64,000 nucleotides of DNA from Bradyrhizobium manausense (GTDB lineage: Bacteria > Pseudomonadota > Alphaproteobacteria > Rhizobiales > Xanthobacteraceae): positions 1-64,000 of the forward strand of contig NZ_JAFCKB010000004.1 in the NCBI RefSeq assembly GCF_018130615.1, in the 5' to 3' direction. Made by a program: the position numbers and the translations under genes. This document shows positions 16,951-27,286 of the stretch, in pieces. Every line of letters begins with the position of its first letter. The first letter of the stretch is position 1. The notes below the pieces were generated by a model that saw nothing but the letters and a program-made list of their open reading frames with translations, was not told where the DNA came from and searched no databases.

Positions 16951-17367
16951 TTACGCCGCCTCGGCTTCCTTCGCCTGCACCGGACCCGAGTCCTGGCCCT
17001 TGGCATCGACGTCGCGGTCGACGAACTCGATCACGGCCATCGCGGCGTTGTCGCCGTAGCGGAAGCCGGCCTTGATGATGCGGGTGTAGCCGCCCTGGCG
17101 ATCCTTGTAGCGGGGCGCCAGCACGTCGAACAGCTTCTTGACCTGGTCCTTGTCGCGCATCTCGGAGATAGCCTGACGGCGCATCGACAGGCCGCCTTTC
17201 TTGCCGAGGGTGACGAGCTTCTCGACGATCGGACGAAGCTCCTTGGCCTTGGGCAGCGTGGTGACGATCTGCTCGTGCTTGATCAGCGCGGCCGCCATGT
17301 TGGCGAACATCGCGCGGCGGTGCTCGGCCGTGCGGTTGAGCTTCCGATGAACCTTGCCGTGACGCAT
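16951..17367 (-). CDS. rplQ: 50S ribosomal protein L17
   Basis: The 138-residue protein [57 protein letters not shown] is L17. It binds 23S rRNA near the exit side of the large subunit. The C-terminal AKEAEAA tail is an Ala/Glu extension common in rhizobia. It is the last gene of the alpha operon, 143 nt after rpoA; the spacer contains a hairpin repeat, and an intrinsic terminator follows. Confidence 0.97.
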   Translation of the reverse strand: MRHGKVHRKLNRTAEHRRAMFANMAAALIKHEQIVTTLPKAKELRPIVEKLVTLGKKGGLSMRRQAISEMRDKDQVKKLFDVLAPRYKDRQGGYTRIIKAGFRYGDNAAMAVIEFVDRDVDAKGQDSGPVQAKEAEAA

Positions 17368-17445
17368 GTGTGTAGTCCTTACTTAAAACTGCCGCGACGG
17401 TTCGTCGGACATGTTGCTCAGGTGGGCTGCCTGCGTTCGCCCAAA

Positions 17446-17507
17446 TAGCGACTGGCGAATGGCGAGTAGCGAGTTGTTATTCGCTATTCGCCACTCCCAA
17501 TTCGCCA
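17446..17507. repeat. GGCGAAT hairpin repeat, copy A (rpoA-rplQ spacer)
   Basis: GGCGAGTAGCGA (17461-17472) pairs with TCGCTATTCGCC (17481-17492), one G.T wobble, loop of 8 nt; flanking ACTGGCGAAT and AATTCGCCA extend the symmetry. The same core recurs at 19111-19166 and 32036-32076, each time in a ribosomal-operon spacer. Confidence 0.75.
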
Positions 17508-17510
17508 AAC

Positions 17511-18542
17511 TCAGTAGTGATCCTCGAAGCGCTTGGCGAGCTCGTCGATGTTCTCCGGCGGCCAGCCAGGCACTTCCATGCCGAGATGCAGACCCATCTG
17601 GGCCAGCACTTCCTTGATCTCGTTCAGCGACTTGCGGCCGAAGTTCGGGGTGCGGAGCATTTCCGCTTCGCTCTTCTGCACGAGGTCGCCGATGTACACG
17701 ATGTTGTCGTTCTTCAAGCAATTGGCCGAACGCACCGACAGCTCGAGCTCGTCCACCTTCTTGAGGAAGGCCGGGTTGAAGGCGAGGTCCGGGATGATCT
17801 CCTGGGCGACTTCCTTGCGCGGCTCTTCGAAGTTGACGAACACGTTGAGCTGATCCTGCAGGATGCGGGCGGCGTAAGCCACCGAATCATCGGGCGAGAT
17901 CGCGCCGTTGGTCTCGATCGTCATGGTCAGCTTGTCGTAGTCGAGGATCTGACCCTCGCGGGTGTTCTCGACCTTGTAGGAGACCTTGCGGACCGGCGAG
18001 TACAGGCTGTCGACCGGGATCAGGCCGATCGGCGCATCCTCGGGACGGTTGCGCTCGGCGGGCACGTAGCCCTTGCCGGTCGAGACCGTGAACTCCATGC
18101 GGATCTCGGCGCCCTCGTCGAGCGTGCAGATCTGCAGGTCCGGGTTCAGCACGGTGACGTCGCCGACGGTCTGGATGTCGCCGGCGGTGACGACGCCCGG
18201 GCCGCTCTTCTTCACGACCATGCGCTTGGGGCCTTCGCCCTGCATCTTGATCGAGATGTCCTTGATGTTCAGCACGATGTCGGTGACGTCCTCACGAACG
18301 CCAGCGATCGAGGAGAACTCGTGCAGCACGCCGTCGATGTGCACCGACTGCACCGCCGCGCCCTGGAGCGAGGACAGCAGGATGCGACGCAGCGCATTGC
18401 CGAGCGTCTGGCCGAAACCACGCTCGAGCGGCTCGGCAACGATGGTCGCGAAACGCGAGGGGTCGCCGCCGGGCGTGACCTGGAGCTTGTTCGGCCGAAT
18501 CAGTTCTTGCCAATTTTTCTGGATCGTCACTGTTTCACCCAT
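17511..18542 (-). CDS. rpoA: DNA-directed RNA polymerase alpha subunit
   Basis: The 343-residue protein [20 protein letters not shown] is RpoA. The N-terminal domain (about 1-235) carries assembly determinants ([19 protein letters not shown]) and the C-terminal domain (about 250-343) carries the DNA/activator-binding helices ([32 protein letters not shown]). ATG 18542 was preferred to an upstream in-frame ATG at 18599 because it gives the known alphaproteobacterial N-terminus. Its ribosome site is weak. It lies 112 nt after rpsK. Confidence 0.98.
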   Translation of the reverse strand: MGETVTIQKNWQELIRPNKLQVTPGGDPSRFATIVAEPLERGFGQTLGNALRRILLSSLQGAAVQSVHIDGVLHEFSSIAGVREDVTDIVLNIKDISIKMQGEGPKRMVVKKSGPGVVTAGDIQTVGDVTVLNPDLQICTLDEGAEIRMEFTVSTGKGYVPAERNRPEDAPIGLIPVDSLYSPVRKVSYKVENTREGQILDYDKLTMTIETNGAISPDDSVAYAARILQDQLNVFVNFEEPRKEVAQEIIPDLAFNPAFLKKVDELELSVRSANCLKNDNIVYIGDLVQKSEAEMLRTPNFGRKSLNEIKEVLAQMGLHLGMEVPGWPPENIDELAKRFEDHY

Positions 18543-18654
18543 ACAGGCCAGTCGATTTGAAAATTCAAATACTGGCGTTGGAGAAAGGCCGCAGATCAAT
18601 CCCGCGGCTTCTTAAAAAACGCTTTGCGGGCGACGATGCGCCCGCAACTTCGTA

Positions 18655-19044
18655 TCAGACGCGCCGACGTTTGCGCGGACGGCAACCGTTGTGCGGGATC
18701 GTGGTCACGTCGCGGATCGAGGTGACGGTGAAGCCCGCGGCCTGCAGCGCGCGCAGCGCCGACTCACGGCCCGAACCGGGACCGGCGACCTCGACTTCCA
18801 GCGTGCGCATGCCGTGCTCCTGCGCCTTCTTGGAGACGTCCTCGGCGGCGACCTGCGCGGCATACGGGGTCGACTTGCGCGAGCCCTTGAAGCCCATCGT
18901 GCCGGCGGAGGACCAGGCAATCGTATTGCCCTGCGCGTCAGTGATGGTGATGGTCGTGTTGTTGAACGACGAGTTCACGTGCGCAACGCCGGAGGCGATG
19001 TTCTTGCGCTCACGACGGCGAACGCGGGTGGCTTCCTTGCCCAT
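18655..19044 (-). CDS. rpsK: 30S ribosomal protein S11
   Basis: The 129-residue protein is S11: [57 protein letters not shown] and the invariant end [19 protein letters not shown]11 sits on the platform of the small subunit at the mRNA exit. It follows rpsM by 128 nt; that spacer carries a second copy of the GGCGAAT hairpin repeat. Confidence 0.98.
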   Translation of the reverse strand: MGKEATRVRRRERKNIASGVAHVNSSFNNTTITITDAQGNTIAWSSAGTMGFKGSRKSTPYAAQVAAEDVSKKAQEHGMRTLEVEVAGPGSGRESALRALQAAGFTVTSIRDVTTIPHNGCRPRKRRRV

Positions 19045-19110
19045 TGATGACCTTTCCTGGAGATCTCAAACGCCGCCGTAATGCCAGCGGCTACACCTGT
19101 GAAAATGCGA

Positions 19111-19166
19111 GTGGCGAATGGCGAGCAGCGAATGAATCCATTCGCCACCCCCAATTCGCCATTCGC
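19111..19166. repeat. GGCGAAT hairpin repeat, copy B (rpsM-rpsK spacer)
   Basis: GTGGCGAATGG (19111-19121) pairs perfectly with CCATTCGCCAC (19138-19148), and an alternative pairing uses GCGAATGGCGA with TCGCCATTCGC. It ends just before the rpsM stop codon. Confidence 0.75.
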
Positions 19167-19172
19167 GTCGAA

Positions 19173-19541
19173 TTACTTCTTCTTGCCGGCGATGGCCTTG
19201 GCCGGGCCCTTGCGCGTACGCGCATTGGTGTGGGTGCGCTGGCCGCGCACCGGCAGACCGCGACGATGACGCAGGCCGCGATAGCAGCCCAGGTCCATCA
19301 GACGCTTGATGTTGATGCCGACTTCGCGGCGCAGATCGCCCTCGACGAGATAGTCGCGGTCGATGACTTCGCGGATCTGGAGCACTTCAGCATCGCTGAG
19401 CTGATTGACGCGACGATCCTCGGGGATCTTCACCTTTTCGAGGATCTCACCAGCGATCTTCTGGCCGATGCCATGGATATACTGGAGCGCGATCAGGACG
19501 CGCTTGTTGGTCGGAATGTTCACGCCGGCAATACGGGCCAC
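19173..19541 (-). CDS. rpsM: 30S ribosomal protein S13
   Basis: The 122-residue protein [26 protein letters not shown] is S13, ending [29 protein letters not shown]. It contacts the P-site tRNA and bridges to L5 in the large subunit head. The neighbouring rpmJ (L36), which precedes rpsM in enterobacteria, is absent here; adk lies upstream instead, across 189 nt. Confidence 0.98.
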   Translation of the reverse strand: MARIAGVNIPTNKRVLIALQYIHGIGQKIAGEILEKVKIPEDRRVNQLSDAEVLQIREVIDRDYLVEGDLRREVGINIKRLMDLGCYRGLRHRRGLPVRGQRTHTNARTRKGPAKAIAGKKK

Positions 19542-19730
19542 GGCCTTCTCTCCTGTTGCCGATCCCTCGTCAGGAATCGGGCTTTAAGTGCTTATGTTTC
19601 TCGGGCAGGTGTTCACAAACGCGAACACGACGCCCACCCCCTGGTCTTCCTGGGGCCCGGCATCGTTTGAAACTATCCGACTTGGATGCGGGGCTTATTA
19701 AGGGATTCAGGGGGCTTACGTCAACCGCCG

Positions 19731-20621
19731 CTAGCGTTTAGCTCGCTTTTTCGTGACCTTTTTTGGTCCCGTCTTCGAACCTTTTTTGACGGCCTTCTTG
19801 ACGGCCTTCTTGGCGGTCTTTTTGACGGCTTTCTTGACCGTCTTCTTGACGGTCTTCTTGGCCGCCTTTTTGGCGCCTTTCCCGGCTTTTTTCGCGGGTT
19901 TGGCTGGTTTTGCAGCCTTCTTGGCCGCTTTCGCCGGCTTTTTCGCCGCTTTCTTGGCTGCCTTGGCCTTTTTGGCCGCCTTCTTGGCAGGCGCCGCCTG
20001 GGCCGCGCTGCGGGCATGTGTCTTGGGCTCGACCGCGCCCAGCGCCAGCAGCTGGCGGTGGACGGCGCGGGTGACCTCGTCGATGGCCATCATACCGTCG
20101 ATGGTCGAGAGCTTCCGGCGCTCGGAATAGTAGTGAATCAGCGGTTCCGTCTGGCTTCGGTAGCTGGCGAGTCGGCGGGTCAGGACCTCCGGGGTGTCGT
20201 CGACCCGGACCTCCTCCCCGCGCTCGCGCATCTGGGCAACACGGGTCTCCACGCGGCTCAGCAGCGCGCTCTCGTTGACGCGGAGCTCGATCACGGCGTC
20301 AAGCTTGAGGTGCTTGTGGCGGAGCAGGTCATCCAGCGCCTCGGCTTGCGGCACGGTGCGCGGGAAGCCGTCGAGGATAAAGCCGTTCTTCGCATCCGGC
20401 TGATCGATGCGGTCGGAGATGATCCCCACCACGACCTCGTCCGGAACGAGCCCGCCGCCAGCCATGATCTCCTTGGCCTTCAGCCCGACGGGCGTCCCGG
20501 CCGCAACCGCTGCGCGCAACATCTCGCCGGTCGAGAGCTGAACGATGCCATAGCGCTGCACCAGCAGCTGCGCCTGGGTCCCCTTGCCCGATCCTGGCGG
20601 TCCCAGAAGTATAATTCTCAT
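19731..20621 (-). CDS. adk: Adenylate kinase with a long lysine/alanine-rich C-terminal tail
   Basis: The first about 195 of 296 residues are a complete short-LID adenylate kinase: P-loop [10 protein letters not shown] at 7-16, [15 protein letters not shown] at 84-89, [16 protein letters not shown]. It converts ATP + AMP to 2 ADP and, as usual, sits in the spc operon beside secY. From about residue 205 a tail follows that is about 45 percent lysine with repeated AAKK, KPAKK and AVKK units (39 K in the last 86 residues), like bacterial histone-H1-like proteins. ATG 20621 is the normal start; the tail is in frame without any frameshift. Confidence 0.93.
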   Translation of the reverse strand: MRIILLGPPGSGKGTQAQLLVQRYGIVQLSTGEMLRAAVAAGTPVGLKAKEIMAGGGLVPDEVVVGIISDRIDQPDAKNGFILDGFPRTVPQAEALDDLLRHKHLKLDAVIELRVNESALLSRVETRVAQMRERGEEVRVDDTPEVLTRRLASYRSQTEPLIHYYSERRKLSTIDGMMAIDEVTRAVHRQLLALGAVEPKTHARSAAQAAPAKKAAKKAKAAKKAAKKPAKAAKKAAKPAKPAKKAGKGAKKAAKKTVKKTVKKAVKKTAKKAVKKAVKKGSKTGPKKVTKKRAKR

Positions 20622-20890
20622 CGGCGTACGCCCCCCGGATTGGTGAGCGATACGTCGCGCACCATTGTTTGAAACTTCAGAAACAGTGCAAATCATAATC
20701 AGCGCCGCACCGCTACCCATATCATAGGGGAGCAAATGCCCGGACGCCAAGCAGAGCTTTGAAATCAGTGATTGCGCTGCAGTGAAGCAGCTCTGCCGAT
20801 GCGAGCGGAAGGTTGTCGATCGCTTTCCGCAGGCGCCTCGCGCGGCGAATCGGCGGCGCAGGCGCGCCGCCTCGAGAGGACGCCGCGGCT

Positions 20891-22222
20891 CTACCTGCGG
20901 CGGCCCCGCAGCTTCGACTTACGGATCAGGCCTTCATACTGATGCGCCAGCAGATAGCCTTGCACCTGCGCCACCGTATCCATGGTAACGCTGACCACGA
21001 TCAGCAGCGAGGTACCGCCGAAGTAGAACGGCACCGAGGCGTAGGAGATCAGGATTTCCGGAATCAAGCAGACGATCGCCAAATAGATCGCGCCGAGCAC
21101 GGTGATACGCGACAGCACGTAGTCGATATATTCAGCGGTGCGCTCGCCCGGACGGATGCCCGGAATGAAGCCGCCATGCTTCTTCAGATTGTCCGCTGTC
21201 TCGGTCGGGTTGAACACGATCGCGGTGTAGAAAAACGCGAAGAACACGATCAGCGCGAGATAGAGGATCAGAAACAGCGGACGGCCGTGGCCGAGCTGGG
21301 TCGTGATCCACTGAAACCATTCCGGCCCGCTGCCCGCGTTGAAGTTCGCAACCGTCGTCGGCAAGAGCAACAGCGAGGACGCGAAGATCGGTGGGATCAC
21401 GCCGGAGGTGTTGAGCTTGAGCGGCAGATGCGAGGACTGGCCCTCGAACATCTTGTTGCCGACCTGGCGCTTCGGATACTGAATCAGGAGCCGGCGCTGC
21501 GCACGCTCCATGAACACGATGAAGGCGATCACGGCGACCGCCATCACGATCACGATCAGGATCAGGCCGGTCGACATCGCGCCCTGACGGCCGAGCTCGA
21601 GCATATTAGCGAGCGCCGCGGGCAGCTCGGCGACGATGCCGGAGAGAATGATCAGCGAGATGCCGTTGCCGATGCCGCGCGAGGTGATCTGCTCACCCAG
21701 CCACATCAGGAACATGGTGCCGCCGGTCAGCGTGATCGCGGTGGAGAGGCGGAAGAACATGCCGGGATCGCTGACGACATTGCCGGCGCCTTCGAGGCCG
21801 ACGGCGATGCCGTAGGACTGGAACGCGGCCAGAATCACCGTCAGGTAGCGGGTGTACTGGTTCAGCGTCTTGCGGCCCGCCTCACCTTCCTTCTTCAAGG
21901 CCTCGAGCTGCGGCGAGACGGTGGTGAGGAGCTGGATGATGATCGAGGCCGAAATGTACGGCATGATGTTCAGCGCGAAGATCGCCATGCGGTGGATGCC
22001 ACCGCCGGCGAACATGTTGAACATGCCAAGGATGCCGCCTGCCTGCGACTTGAACACCTGCTCCCAGATGTTGGGATCGATGCCCGGCAGCGGGATGTAG
22101 GTTCCGAGCCGGTAAACGAGCAGCGCACCCAGGGTGAACCAGATGCGCTTCTTCAGTTCGTCGGCCTTGGCAAACGCGCCGAAATTCAGGTTGGCTGCCA
22201 GTTGTTCCGCTGCTGAGGCCAT
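20891..22222 (-). CDS. secY: Protein translocase channel subunit SecY
   Basis: The 443-residue protein has ten hydrophobic segments and SecY blocks ([98 protein letters not shown]). It forms the SecYEG channel; its partner secE is in the same window at 55860. It lies between rplO and adk in the spc operon, with 150 nt to rplO. The last residues [12 protein letters not shown] are strongly basic, as expected for the cytoplasmic side. Confidence 0.98.
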   Translation of the reverse strand: MASAAEQLAANLNFGAFAKADELKKRIWFTLGALLVYRLGTYIPLPGIDPNIWEQVFKSQAGGILGMFNMFAGGGIHRMAIFALNIMPYISASIIIQLLTTVSPQLEALKKEGEAGRKTLNQYTRYLTVILAAFQSYGIAVGLEGAGNVVSDPGMFFRLSTAITLTGGTMFLMWLGEQITSRGIGNGISLIILSGIVAELPAALANMLELGRQGAMSTGLILIVIVMAVAVIAFIVFMERAQRRLLIQYPKRQVGNKMFEGQSSHLPLKLNTSGVIPPIFASSLLLLPTTVANFNAGSGPEWFQWITTQLGHGRPLFLILYLALIVFFAFFYTAIVFNPTETADNLKKHGGFIPGIRPGERTAEYIDYVLSRITVLGAIYLAIVCLIPEILISYASVPFYFGGTSLLIVVSVTMDTVAQVQGYLLAHQYEGLIRKSKLRGRRR

Positions 22223-22372
22223 TTTGGACTTTCTCCCGCCGCCTTTTGCGCCGTCATACCCGCGGCCGGGCTATTCTAGCGGACGCCGGACATTATCTGG
22301 GGCTTCGGCTTCGATAAGTCCATCGTCCCGCATGCGCAAAGGCCCGCGAGGCGCGGGCCAATGACGCAGTTG

Positions 22373-22858
22373 TTACGCCGCCTCGCCTTCTTCCTTGGCA
22401 GGGGCGAGGATCTTCACCGAACCGCCGGCCTTCTCGACCGCCTCGATCGCGGACTTGGTGGCGCCGTGCACTTCGATGTTCAGCTTGGCCTTGAGCTCGC
22501 CGCGGCCGAGCAGCCGCAGGCCGGCCTTGGCGCGGCGCAGCACGCCGGCCTTCACCAGCGCCTCGACATTGACGACGGCACCGGCCTCGAGCTTCTTGGC
22601 ATCGACCGCATCCTGGAGACGGTCGAGATTGATCTCGGCGTACTCGACGCGGAAGATGTTGTTGAAGCCGCGCTTGGGCAGACGGCGATGCAACGGCATC
22701 TGACCGCCTTCGAAGCCCTTGATGCGCACGCCCGAACGCGCGGTCTGGCCCTTGCCGCCGCGGCCGGACTGCTTGCCCTTGCCCGAACCAATGCCGCGGC
22801 CGACGCGCATACGCTTCTTGCGCGAGCCGGCGTTGTCGGCGATATCGCTGAGCTTCAT
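22373..22858 (-). CDS. rplO: 50S ribosomal protein L15
   Basis: The 161-residue protein [30 protein letters not shown] is L15: the Gly/Arg/Lys-rich N-terminus threads into 23S rRNA, and the globular part ends [17 protein letters not shown], a little longer than E. coli L15. It is preceded by rpmD with a 75-nt spacer occupied by a palindromic repeat. Confidence 0.98.
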   Translation of the reverse strand: MKLSDIADNAGSRKKRMRVGRGIGSGKGKQSGRGGKGQTARSGVRIKGFEGGQMPLHRRLPKRGFNNIFRVEYAEINLDRLQDAVDAKKLEAGAVVNVEALVKAGVLRRAKAGLRLLGRGELKAKLNIEVHGATKSAIEAVEKAGGSVKILAPAKEEGEAA

Positions 22859-22878
22859 CGCCCTGCTCCTTGTGTTTT

Positions 22879-22927
22879 GCGCATGATCTGGCCCGAAAAC
22901 CGGGATCCACTTTTCGGGATCATGCGC
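22879..22927. repeat. Rhizobiales palindrome GCGCATGATC...GATCATGCGC
   Basis: GCGCATGATC (22879-22888) and GATCATGCGC (22918-22927) flank an inner CCCGAAAA / TTTTCGGG pair. This is one of the most frequent Rhizobiales intergenic palindromes (recalled). Here it lies inside the spc operon between rpmD and rplO, where it will be transcribed. Confidence 0.8.
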
Positions 22928-22933
22928 GCAATT

Positions 22934-23140
22934 TTACTTCTCGTCGACGATGCGAACGAGATGGTGAACCTTTTCGATCATGCCGCGGACCGCCGGGGTA
23001 TCCGGCAGTTCGCTGGTGCGGCCGATCTTGTTGAGCTTGAGCCCGATCAGCGTCGAGCGCTGCGAGTGATGGCGGCGAATTGCGCTGCCGGTCTGCTCAA
23101 GCTTGATCGTCTTTGCGGACTTAGCGGCGTCCTTGGCCAT
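22934..23140 (-). CDS. rpmD: 50S ribosomal protein L30
   Basis: The 68-residue protein [40 protein letters not shown] is L30, with the conserved [16 protein letters not shown] end. It is a small peripheral large-subunit protein. It sits between rpsE (25 nt) and rplO. A GGAGTAG ribosome site precedes the ATG. Confidence 0.97.
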   Translation of the reverse strand: MAKDAAKSAKTIKLEQTGSAIRRHHSQRSTLIGLKLNKIGRTSELPDTPAVRGMIEKVHHLVRIVDEK

Positions 23141-23165
23141 CGTGGTCTACTCCGAAAAGCGTTGG

Positions 23166-23762
23166 TTAGTCCGCAGCCGCCTCGGCATCGCCGCCGACGC
23201 GACGACCCTGAAGGGTGGACACCTTGATGTTGCGGCGTGCCGCGACCGAACGCGGGCTGTCCTGGTGCTTGAGCGCATCGAAGGTCGCGCGAACCATGTT
23301 GTATGGGTTCGACGAGCCGATCGACTTCGCCACCACGTCCTGGACGCCGAGCGTCTCGAACACGGCGCGCATCGGACCGCCGGCGATGATGCCGGTACCG
23401 GCCGGAGCTGCACGCAGGTAGACACGGCCCGCGCCATGACGGCCGGCGATGTCGTGATGCAGCGTACGGCCCTCACGCAGCGACACGCGGGTCAGGTTGC
23501 GCTTGGCGGATTCGGTGGCCTTGCGGATGGCTTCCGGCACTTCGCGCGCCTTGCCGTGACCAAAGCCGGCACGGCCCTTCTGATCGCCGATCACGACGAG
23601 CGCGGCGAAACCGAAGCGTTTACCGCCCTTGACGACCTTGGCGACGCGATTGATGTGCACCAGCTTGTCGACGAACTCGCTGTCGCGCTCCTCGCGCTCC
23701 CTGCGTTCACGTCCGCCGCCGCCGCGTTGATCGCGTCCACCACGTTGTTCGCGTTCTGCCAT
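23166..23762 (-). CDS. rpsE: 30S ribosomal protein S5
   Basis: The 198-residue protein has an arginine/glycine-rich N-terminal extension ([20 protein letters not shown]) before the S5 core [54 protein letters not shown]5 lines the mRNA entry channel and influences decoding accuracy. The first 28 residues make it longer than the E. coli protein (about 167). It follows rplR by 44 nt. Confidence 0.97.
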   Translation of the reverse strand: MAEREQRGGRDQRGGGGRERREREERDSEFVDKLVHINRVAKVVKGGKRFGFAALVVIGDQKGRAGFGHGKAREVPEAIRKATESAKRNLTRVSLREGRTLHHDIAGRHGAGRVYLRAAPAGTGIIAGGPMRAVFETLGVQDVVAKSIGSSNPYNMVRATFDALKHQDSPRSVAARRNIKVSTLQGRRVGGDAEAAAD

Positions 23763-23806
23763 TTTTCCAATCCTTCAGAGGCTTGCGCCTCAATCCTCAA
23801 ATTCTG

Positions 23807-24169
23807 TTAGAAGCTCAGCCCGCTCTCACGCGCTGCGTCGGCAAGAGCCTTGACGCGCCCGTGGTAGAGGTAGCTGCCGCGATCGAACACGACTTCCTTG
23901 ACGCCCTTCTCGGCGGCGCGCTCGGCCAGCAGCTTGCCGACCGCCTTCGCCGCATCGATATCGGCGCCGGTCTTGCCGCCGTCGCGCATCGACTTCTCGA
24001 GCGACGAGGCAGAGGCCAGCGTCTCGCCCTTCAGGTCGTCGATGACCTGAGCGTAGATGTGCTTGGACGAGCGGAACACCGACAGACGCGGACGACCGCC
24101 ACCGGAGCGGCGCAGCTTCAGCCGCACACTCCGCTTGCGCCGGGCATTGGTAACCTTGGCTTTGGACAT
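23807..24169 (-). CDS. rplR: 50S ribosomal protein L18
   Basis: The 120-residue protein [45 protein letters not shown] is L18, which carries 5S rRNA into the large subunit. The ending [26 protein letters not shown] is diagnostic. It is 11 nt after rplF. Confidence 0.98.
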   Translation of the reverse strand: MSKAKVTNARRKRSVRLKLRRSGGGRPRLSVFRSSKHIYAQVIDDLKGETLASASSLEKSMRDGGKTGADIDAAKAVGKLLAERAAEKGVKEVVFDRGSYLYHGRVKALADAARESGLSF

Positions 24170-24180
24170 GACCGGCTCCG

Positions 24181-24714
24181 TTACTTCTTCTTGCCTTCCT
24201 TGCGGAAGATGAATTCGCCAACATACTTCACGCCCTTGCCCTTGTAGGGCTCCGGCGGACGATAGGAGCGAATCTCGGCGGCGACCTGGCCGACGCGCTG
24301 AATGTCGCTGCCCGTCACCGTGATCTCGGTCGGCTTCGGCACGGTGATCGTGATCCCTTCCGGGATCGCATAGACCACGTCGTGGCTGTAACCGAGCGCG
24401 AGTTGCAGGTTCTTGCCCTGCATCGCGGCGCGGTAACCGACGCCGGTGATTTCAAGCTTCTTCTCGAAGCCCTTGGTGACGCCTTCGACCAGATTCGCGA
24501 CCTGGGCGCGAGCGGTGCCGTACAGCGCCCGCGCGCGATTGGTCTCGGCCCGCGGCTTGACCTTGATCTGGCCGCTCTCGAGCTTCACCTCGACATCGTC
24601 ATGGACGACGAACTGAAGCTGGCCCTTCGGCCCCTTCATCTTGACGGTCTGCCCTTCGACGGTCGCGGTCACACCGGACGGCACCGCCACAGGCCTTTTG
24701 CCAACACGTGACAT
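24181..24714 (-). CDS. rplF: 50S ribosomal protein L6
   Basis: The 177-residue protein [21 protein letters not shown] is L6, two related RNA-binding domains near the sarcin-ricin loop, ending [24 protein letters not shown]. An AAGGA site precedes the ATG. It lies 16 nt after rpsH. Confidence 0.98.
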   Translation of the reverse strand: MSRVGKRPVAVPSGVTATVEGQTVKMKGPKGQLQFVVHDDVEVKLESGQIKVKPRAETNRARALYGTARAQVANLVEGVTKGFEKKLEITGVGYRAAMQGKNLQLALGYSHDVVYAIPEGITITVPKPTEITVTGSDIQRVGQVAAEIRSYRPPEPYKGKGVKYVGEFIFRKEGKKK

Positions 24715-24730
24715 GGATCAAAAATCCTTC

Positions 24731-25129
24731 TCAGAACACCGTGAAGAGGACTTCACCGCCCACGTTCGCTTCACGCGCACTGTGGTCGGCCATGATCCCC
24801 TTCGGCGTCGACAACACCGAAATACCGAGTCCGTTATTGACCCGCGGCAGGTTCTTCACCGAGGCGTAAACGCGACGCCCGGGCTTGGAGACACGTTCGA
24901 TCTCGCGGATGACGGGCTCGCCGTCGAAATACTTCAGCTCGATCTCGATCTCGCTGCGGCCCGAGGAGTGCTCGAGCGTCGCGTAACCGCGGATGTAGCC
25001 CTCGCTCTTCAGCACTTCGAGCACGTTCTCGCGCATCTTCGAGCCGGGCGTGGACACCTTGGTCTTGGAACGCATCTGCGCGTTGCGGATGCGGGTGATC
25101 AGATCGCTGATTGGATCGTGCGTAGACAT
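24731..25129 (-). CDS. rpsH: 30S ribosomal protein S8
   Basis: The 132-residue protein [19 protein letters not shown] is S8, ending [21 protein letters not shown]. In E. coli S8 binds the spc mRNA and represses the operon; whether that feedback exists here cannot be read. It follows rpsN by 14 nt. Confidence 0.98.
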   Translation of the reverse strand: MSTHDPISDLITRIRNAQMRSKTKVSTPGSKMRENVLEVLKSEGYIRGYATLEHSSGRSEIEIELKYFDGEPVIREIERVSKPGRRVYASVKNLPRVNNGLGISVLSTPKGIMADHSAREANVGGEVLFTVF

Positions 25130-25143
25130 CTAAACGACCCTCC

Positions 25144-25449
25144 TTACCAGCTCGACTTCACGAGGCCCGGGACCATGCCCTTGGAGCCAAGGTCGCGCAG
25201 CGCGATACGGGACAGCTTGTTCTTGCGGTAGTTCGAGCGCGGGCGGCCCGACAGCTCGCAACGCAGACGGACGCGGGTGGCCGACGAATTGCGCGGCATT
25301 TCCGCGAGCTTCAGGGTCGCGGCGAACCGCTCCTCCATCGGCAGCGTCTTGTCGGCGATGATCGCCTTCAGGCGCTCGCGCTTCGGGGCGGCATTCTTCA
25401 CCATCCGCTTGCGCCGGTTGTTCTTCTCGACTGAACTCTTCTTTGCCAT
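25144..25449 (-). CDS. rpsN: 30S ribosomal protein S14 (zinc-independent form)
   Basis: The 101-residue protein [33 protein letters not shown]...[39 protein letters not shown] is the long C-minus form: only one cysteine is present, so no zinc ribbon forms. It belongs to the 30S head. It lies between rplE (46 nt) and rpsH. Confidence 0.98.
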   Translation of the reverse strand: MAKKSSVEKNNRRKRMVKNAAPKRERLKAIIADKTLPMEERFAATLKLAEMPRNSSATRVRLRCELSGRPRSNYRKNKLSRIALRDLGSKGMVPGLVKSSW

Positions 25450-25495
25450 GCTTGGCTCCTGGGTATCCGCGTTTGAGAGGCTTTAGGTCAGCGTC

Positions 25496-26053
25496 TCACT
25501 GCCGGAACGGGAAATTGAAAGCGGTCAACAAGGCCCTCGCCTCTTCGTCGGTCTTGGCCGTGGTGCAGACGGTGATGTCCATACCGCGGGCTTCCGTGAC
25601 CTTGTCGAAGTCGATCTCGGGGAAAATGATGTGCTCCTTGATGCCGAGCGAGTAGTTGCCGCGGCCGTCAAAGCTCTTCGGGTTCAGGCCGCGGAAGTCG
25701 CGGACGCGCGGCAGCGCGACCGTCACCAGGCGATCCAGGAACTCGTACATGCGGGCCTTGCGCAGCGTGACCTTGCAGCCGATCGGCTGGTTCTCACGCA
25801 GCTTGAAGGTCGCGATCGCGATACGCGAATAGGTCACGATCGCCTTCTGGCCGGCGATCTGGGTCAGCTCGGCAGCGGCGGTCTCGGCCTTCTTGCGGTC
25901 GTTGACCGAATCGCCAACGCCCATGTTCAGCACGATCTTGTCGAGGCGCGGAACCTGCATCACGTTCTCATAACCGAATTTCTCGGTCATGGCCGTGCGG
26001 ATCTTCGCGTCGTATTCCGCGCGCAGGCGCGGGGTGTAAGCGGCCTCAGCCAT
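25496..26053 (-). CDS. rplE: 50S ribosomal protein L5
   Basis: The 185-residue protein [22 protein letters not shown] is L5, which binds 5S rRNA and the P-site tRNA, with [23 protein letters not shown] and [28 protein letters not shown] 26053 overlaps the rplX stop by 8 nt and has GGGAGCTGAG upstream; the frame is open further upstream but that part is rplX in another frame. Confidence 0.98.
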   Translation of the reverse strand: MAEAAYTPRLRAEYDAKIRTAMTEKFGYENVMQVPRLDKIVLNMGVGDSVNDRKKAETAAAELTQIAGQKAIVTYSRIAIATFKLRENQPIGCKVTLRKARMYEFLDRLVTVALPRVRDFRGLNPKSFDGRGNYSLGIKEHIIFPEIDFDKVTEARGMDITVCTTAKTDEEARALLTAFNFPFRQ

Positions 26054-26363
26054 CGATCTCAGCTCCCGAGCTCTTGGCGATGCGGACCTTCTTGCCGTCC
26101 GCCAGAATCTTGAATCCGACGCGGGTCGGCTTTCCGTCCTTGCCGACATACGCGATATTGGACAGTTGGATCGGCGCCTCTTTCGAGATGATGCCGCCCT
26201 CCTGGGCCTGCGTCTGCTTCTGATGACGCTTGACCATGTTGATGCCGCGCACGAGCGCCGTGCCGGCGTCGGGGCGAACTTCGAACACTTCGCCAGTGCG
26301 GCCCTTGTCGCGACCGGTCAGCACGACGACCTTGTCGCCCTTGCGGATCTTCGCAGCCATCAC
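26046..26363 (-). CDS. rplX: 50S ribosomal protein L24
   Basis: The 105-residue protein [26 protein letters not shown] is L24, an SH3-like KOW protein that starts large-subunit assembly. It overlaps rplN by 4 nt at its start and rplE by 8 nt at its end, so all three are translationally linked. A second ATG one codon downstream could be the true start. Confidence 0.97.
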   Translation of the reverse strand: MMAAKIRKGDKVVVLTGRDKGRTGEVFEVRPDAGTALVRGINMVKRHQKQTQAQEGGIISKEAPIQLSNIAYVGKDGKPTRVGFKILADGKKVRIAKSSGAEIDG

Positions 26364-26728
26364 AGCACCTCCGGCGCGAGCGAGATGATCTTCATGTGGT
26401 TCTTGGCGCGCAGCTCGCGCGGCACGGGCCCGAAGATACGGGTGCCGACCGGCTCGGACTGATTATTGATCAGGACGGCGGCGTTGCGGTCGAAGCGGAT
26501 GACCGAACCGTCGGCGCGGCGGATGTCCTTGCGGACACGCACCACGACGGCCTTCATCACGTCGCCCTTCTTCACCTTGCCACGCGGAATGGCTTCCTTG
26601 ATCGAGACGACAATGATGTCGCCGATCGTGGCATAGCGGCGCTTGGAGCCCCCGAGCACCTTGATACACATGACACGGCGTGCGCCAGAATTGTCGGCCA
26701 CGTCGAGGTTGGTCTGCATCTGAATCAT
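26360..26728 (-). CDS. rplN: 50S ribosomal protein L14
   Basis: The 122-residue protein [46 protein letters not shown] is L14, ending [18 protein letters not shown]. It sits at the 30S/50S interface. It follows rpsQ by 84 nt and overlaps rplX by 4 nt. Confidence 0.98.
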   Translation of the reverse strand: MIQMQTNLDVADNSGARRVMCIKVLGGSKRRYATIGDIIVVSIKEAIPRGKVKKGDVMKAVVVRVRKDIRRADGSVIRFDRNAAVLINNQSEPVGTRIFGPVPRELRAKNHMKIISLAPEVL

Positions 26729-26812
26729 TGATGCACCTCGTCCTCTTTCTCTTTGCGCCAGCCTAGCCGGCGCTCAACATTTCCCTGAAGTCAGTCGGCC
26801 AAGGCCAACAGA

Positions 26813-27061
26813 TCAGGCGGTTTTCTTGTGCTCGCCCCGGATCACGATCCAGGACTTCAACTTCGAAATCGGCTTCGATTCCTCGATCCACACCATGTCG
26901 CCCGGCTTGAACTCGTTGTTCTCGTCGTGCGCGTGGTAGTTCTTCGAACGGCGGATCGTCTTCTTGTAGATCGGGTGCGTGAAGCGGCGATCGACGCGCA
27001 CCACGACGGTCTTGGCAGTCTTGTCGCTGACGACCACGCCTTGCAAAGTACGTTTCGGCAT
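26813..27061 (-). CDS. rpsQ: 30S ribosomal protein S17
   Basis: The 82-residue protein [27 protein letters not shown] is S17, with [40 protein letters not shown]. It is a primary 16S-binding protein of the body. ATG 27061 gives the normal N-terminus; the frame continues upstream only as the shadow of rpmC. It is 13 nt after rpmC. Confidence 0.97.
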   Translation of the reverse strand: MPKRTLQGVVVSDKTAKTVVVRVDRRFTHPIYKKTIRRSKNYHAHDENNEFKPGDMVWIEESKPISKLKSWIVIRGEHKKTA

Positions 27062-27074
27062 ATCCGTTAGCCCC

Positions 27075-27281
27075 TTACTTCTTCTTCGCGCGCGCTTGAG
27101 CGGCGACGGTCTTGATCCGGGCGATGTCACGACGGGCCTCGCGCAGGCGCGAGGTGTTCTCGAGCTGCCCGGTGGCACGCTGGAAGCGCAGGTTGAAGCG
27201 CTCCTTCTTCAGGTTCAGGACGGCGTCGTCCTGCTGGTCGGGGCTCATCGCGCGGATGTCTTCGATCTTCATCTGGGCCAT
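27075..27281 (-). CDS. rpmC: 50S ribosomal protein L29
   Basis: The 68-residue protein [59 protein letters not shown] is L29, a two-helix protein at the tunnel exit that helps bind signal recognition particle and trigger factor. Two ATG codons are close together: 27287 overlaps the rplP stop (TAATG) but leaves only 2 nt after GGAG, while 27281 lies 8 nt after GGAG and is preferred. Confidence 0.95.
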   Translation of the reverse strand: MAQMKIEDIRAMSPDQQDDAVLNLKKERFNLRFQRATGQLENTSRLREARRDIARIKTVAAQARAKKK

Positions 27282-27286
27282 GGCCA

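Noticed and set aside
19542-19730. A hidden rpmJ (L36) gene between adk and rpsM
   Set aside because: No MKV(R)xSVKK-like start or cysteine pattern of L36 in any frame; rpmJ is expected elsewhere in these bacteria.
19731-20005. The Lys/Ala-rich tail as a separate H1-like gene or a frameshift artefact
   Set aside because: The tail is in frame with the kinase core, no start codon with a ribosome site precedes it, and no compensating frame change is seen.
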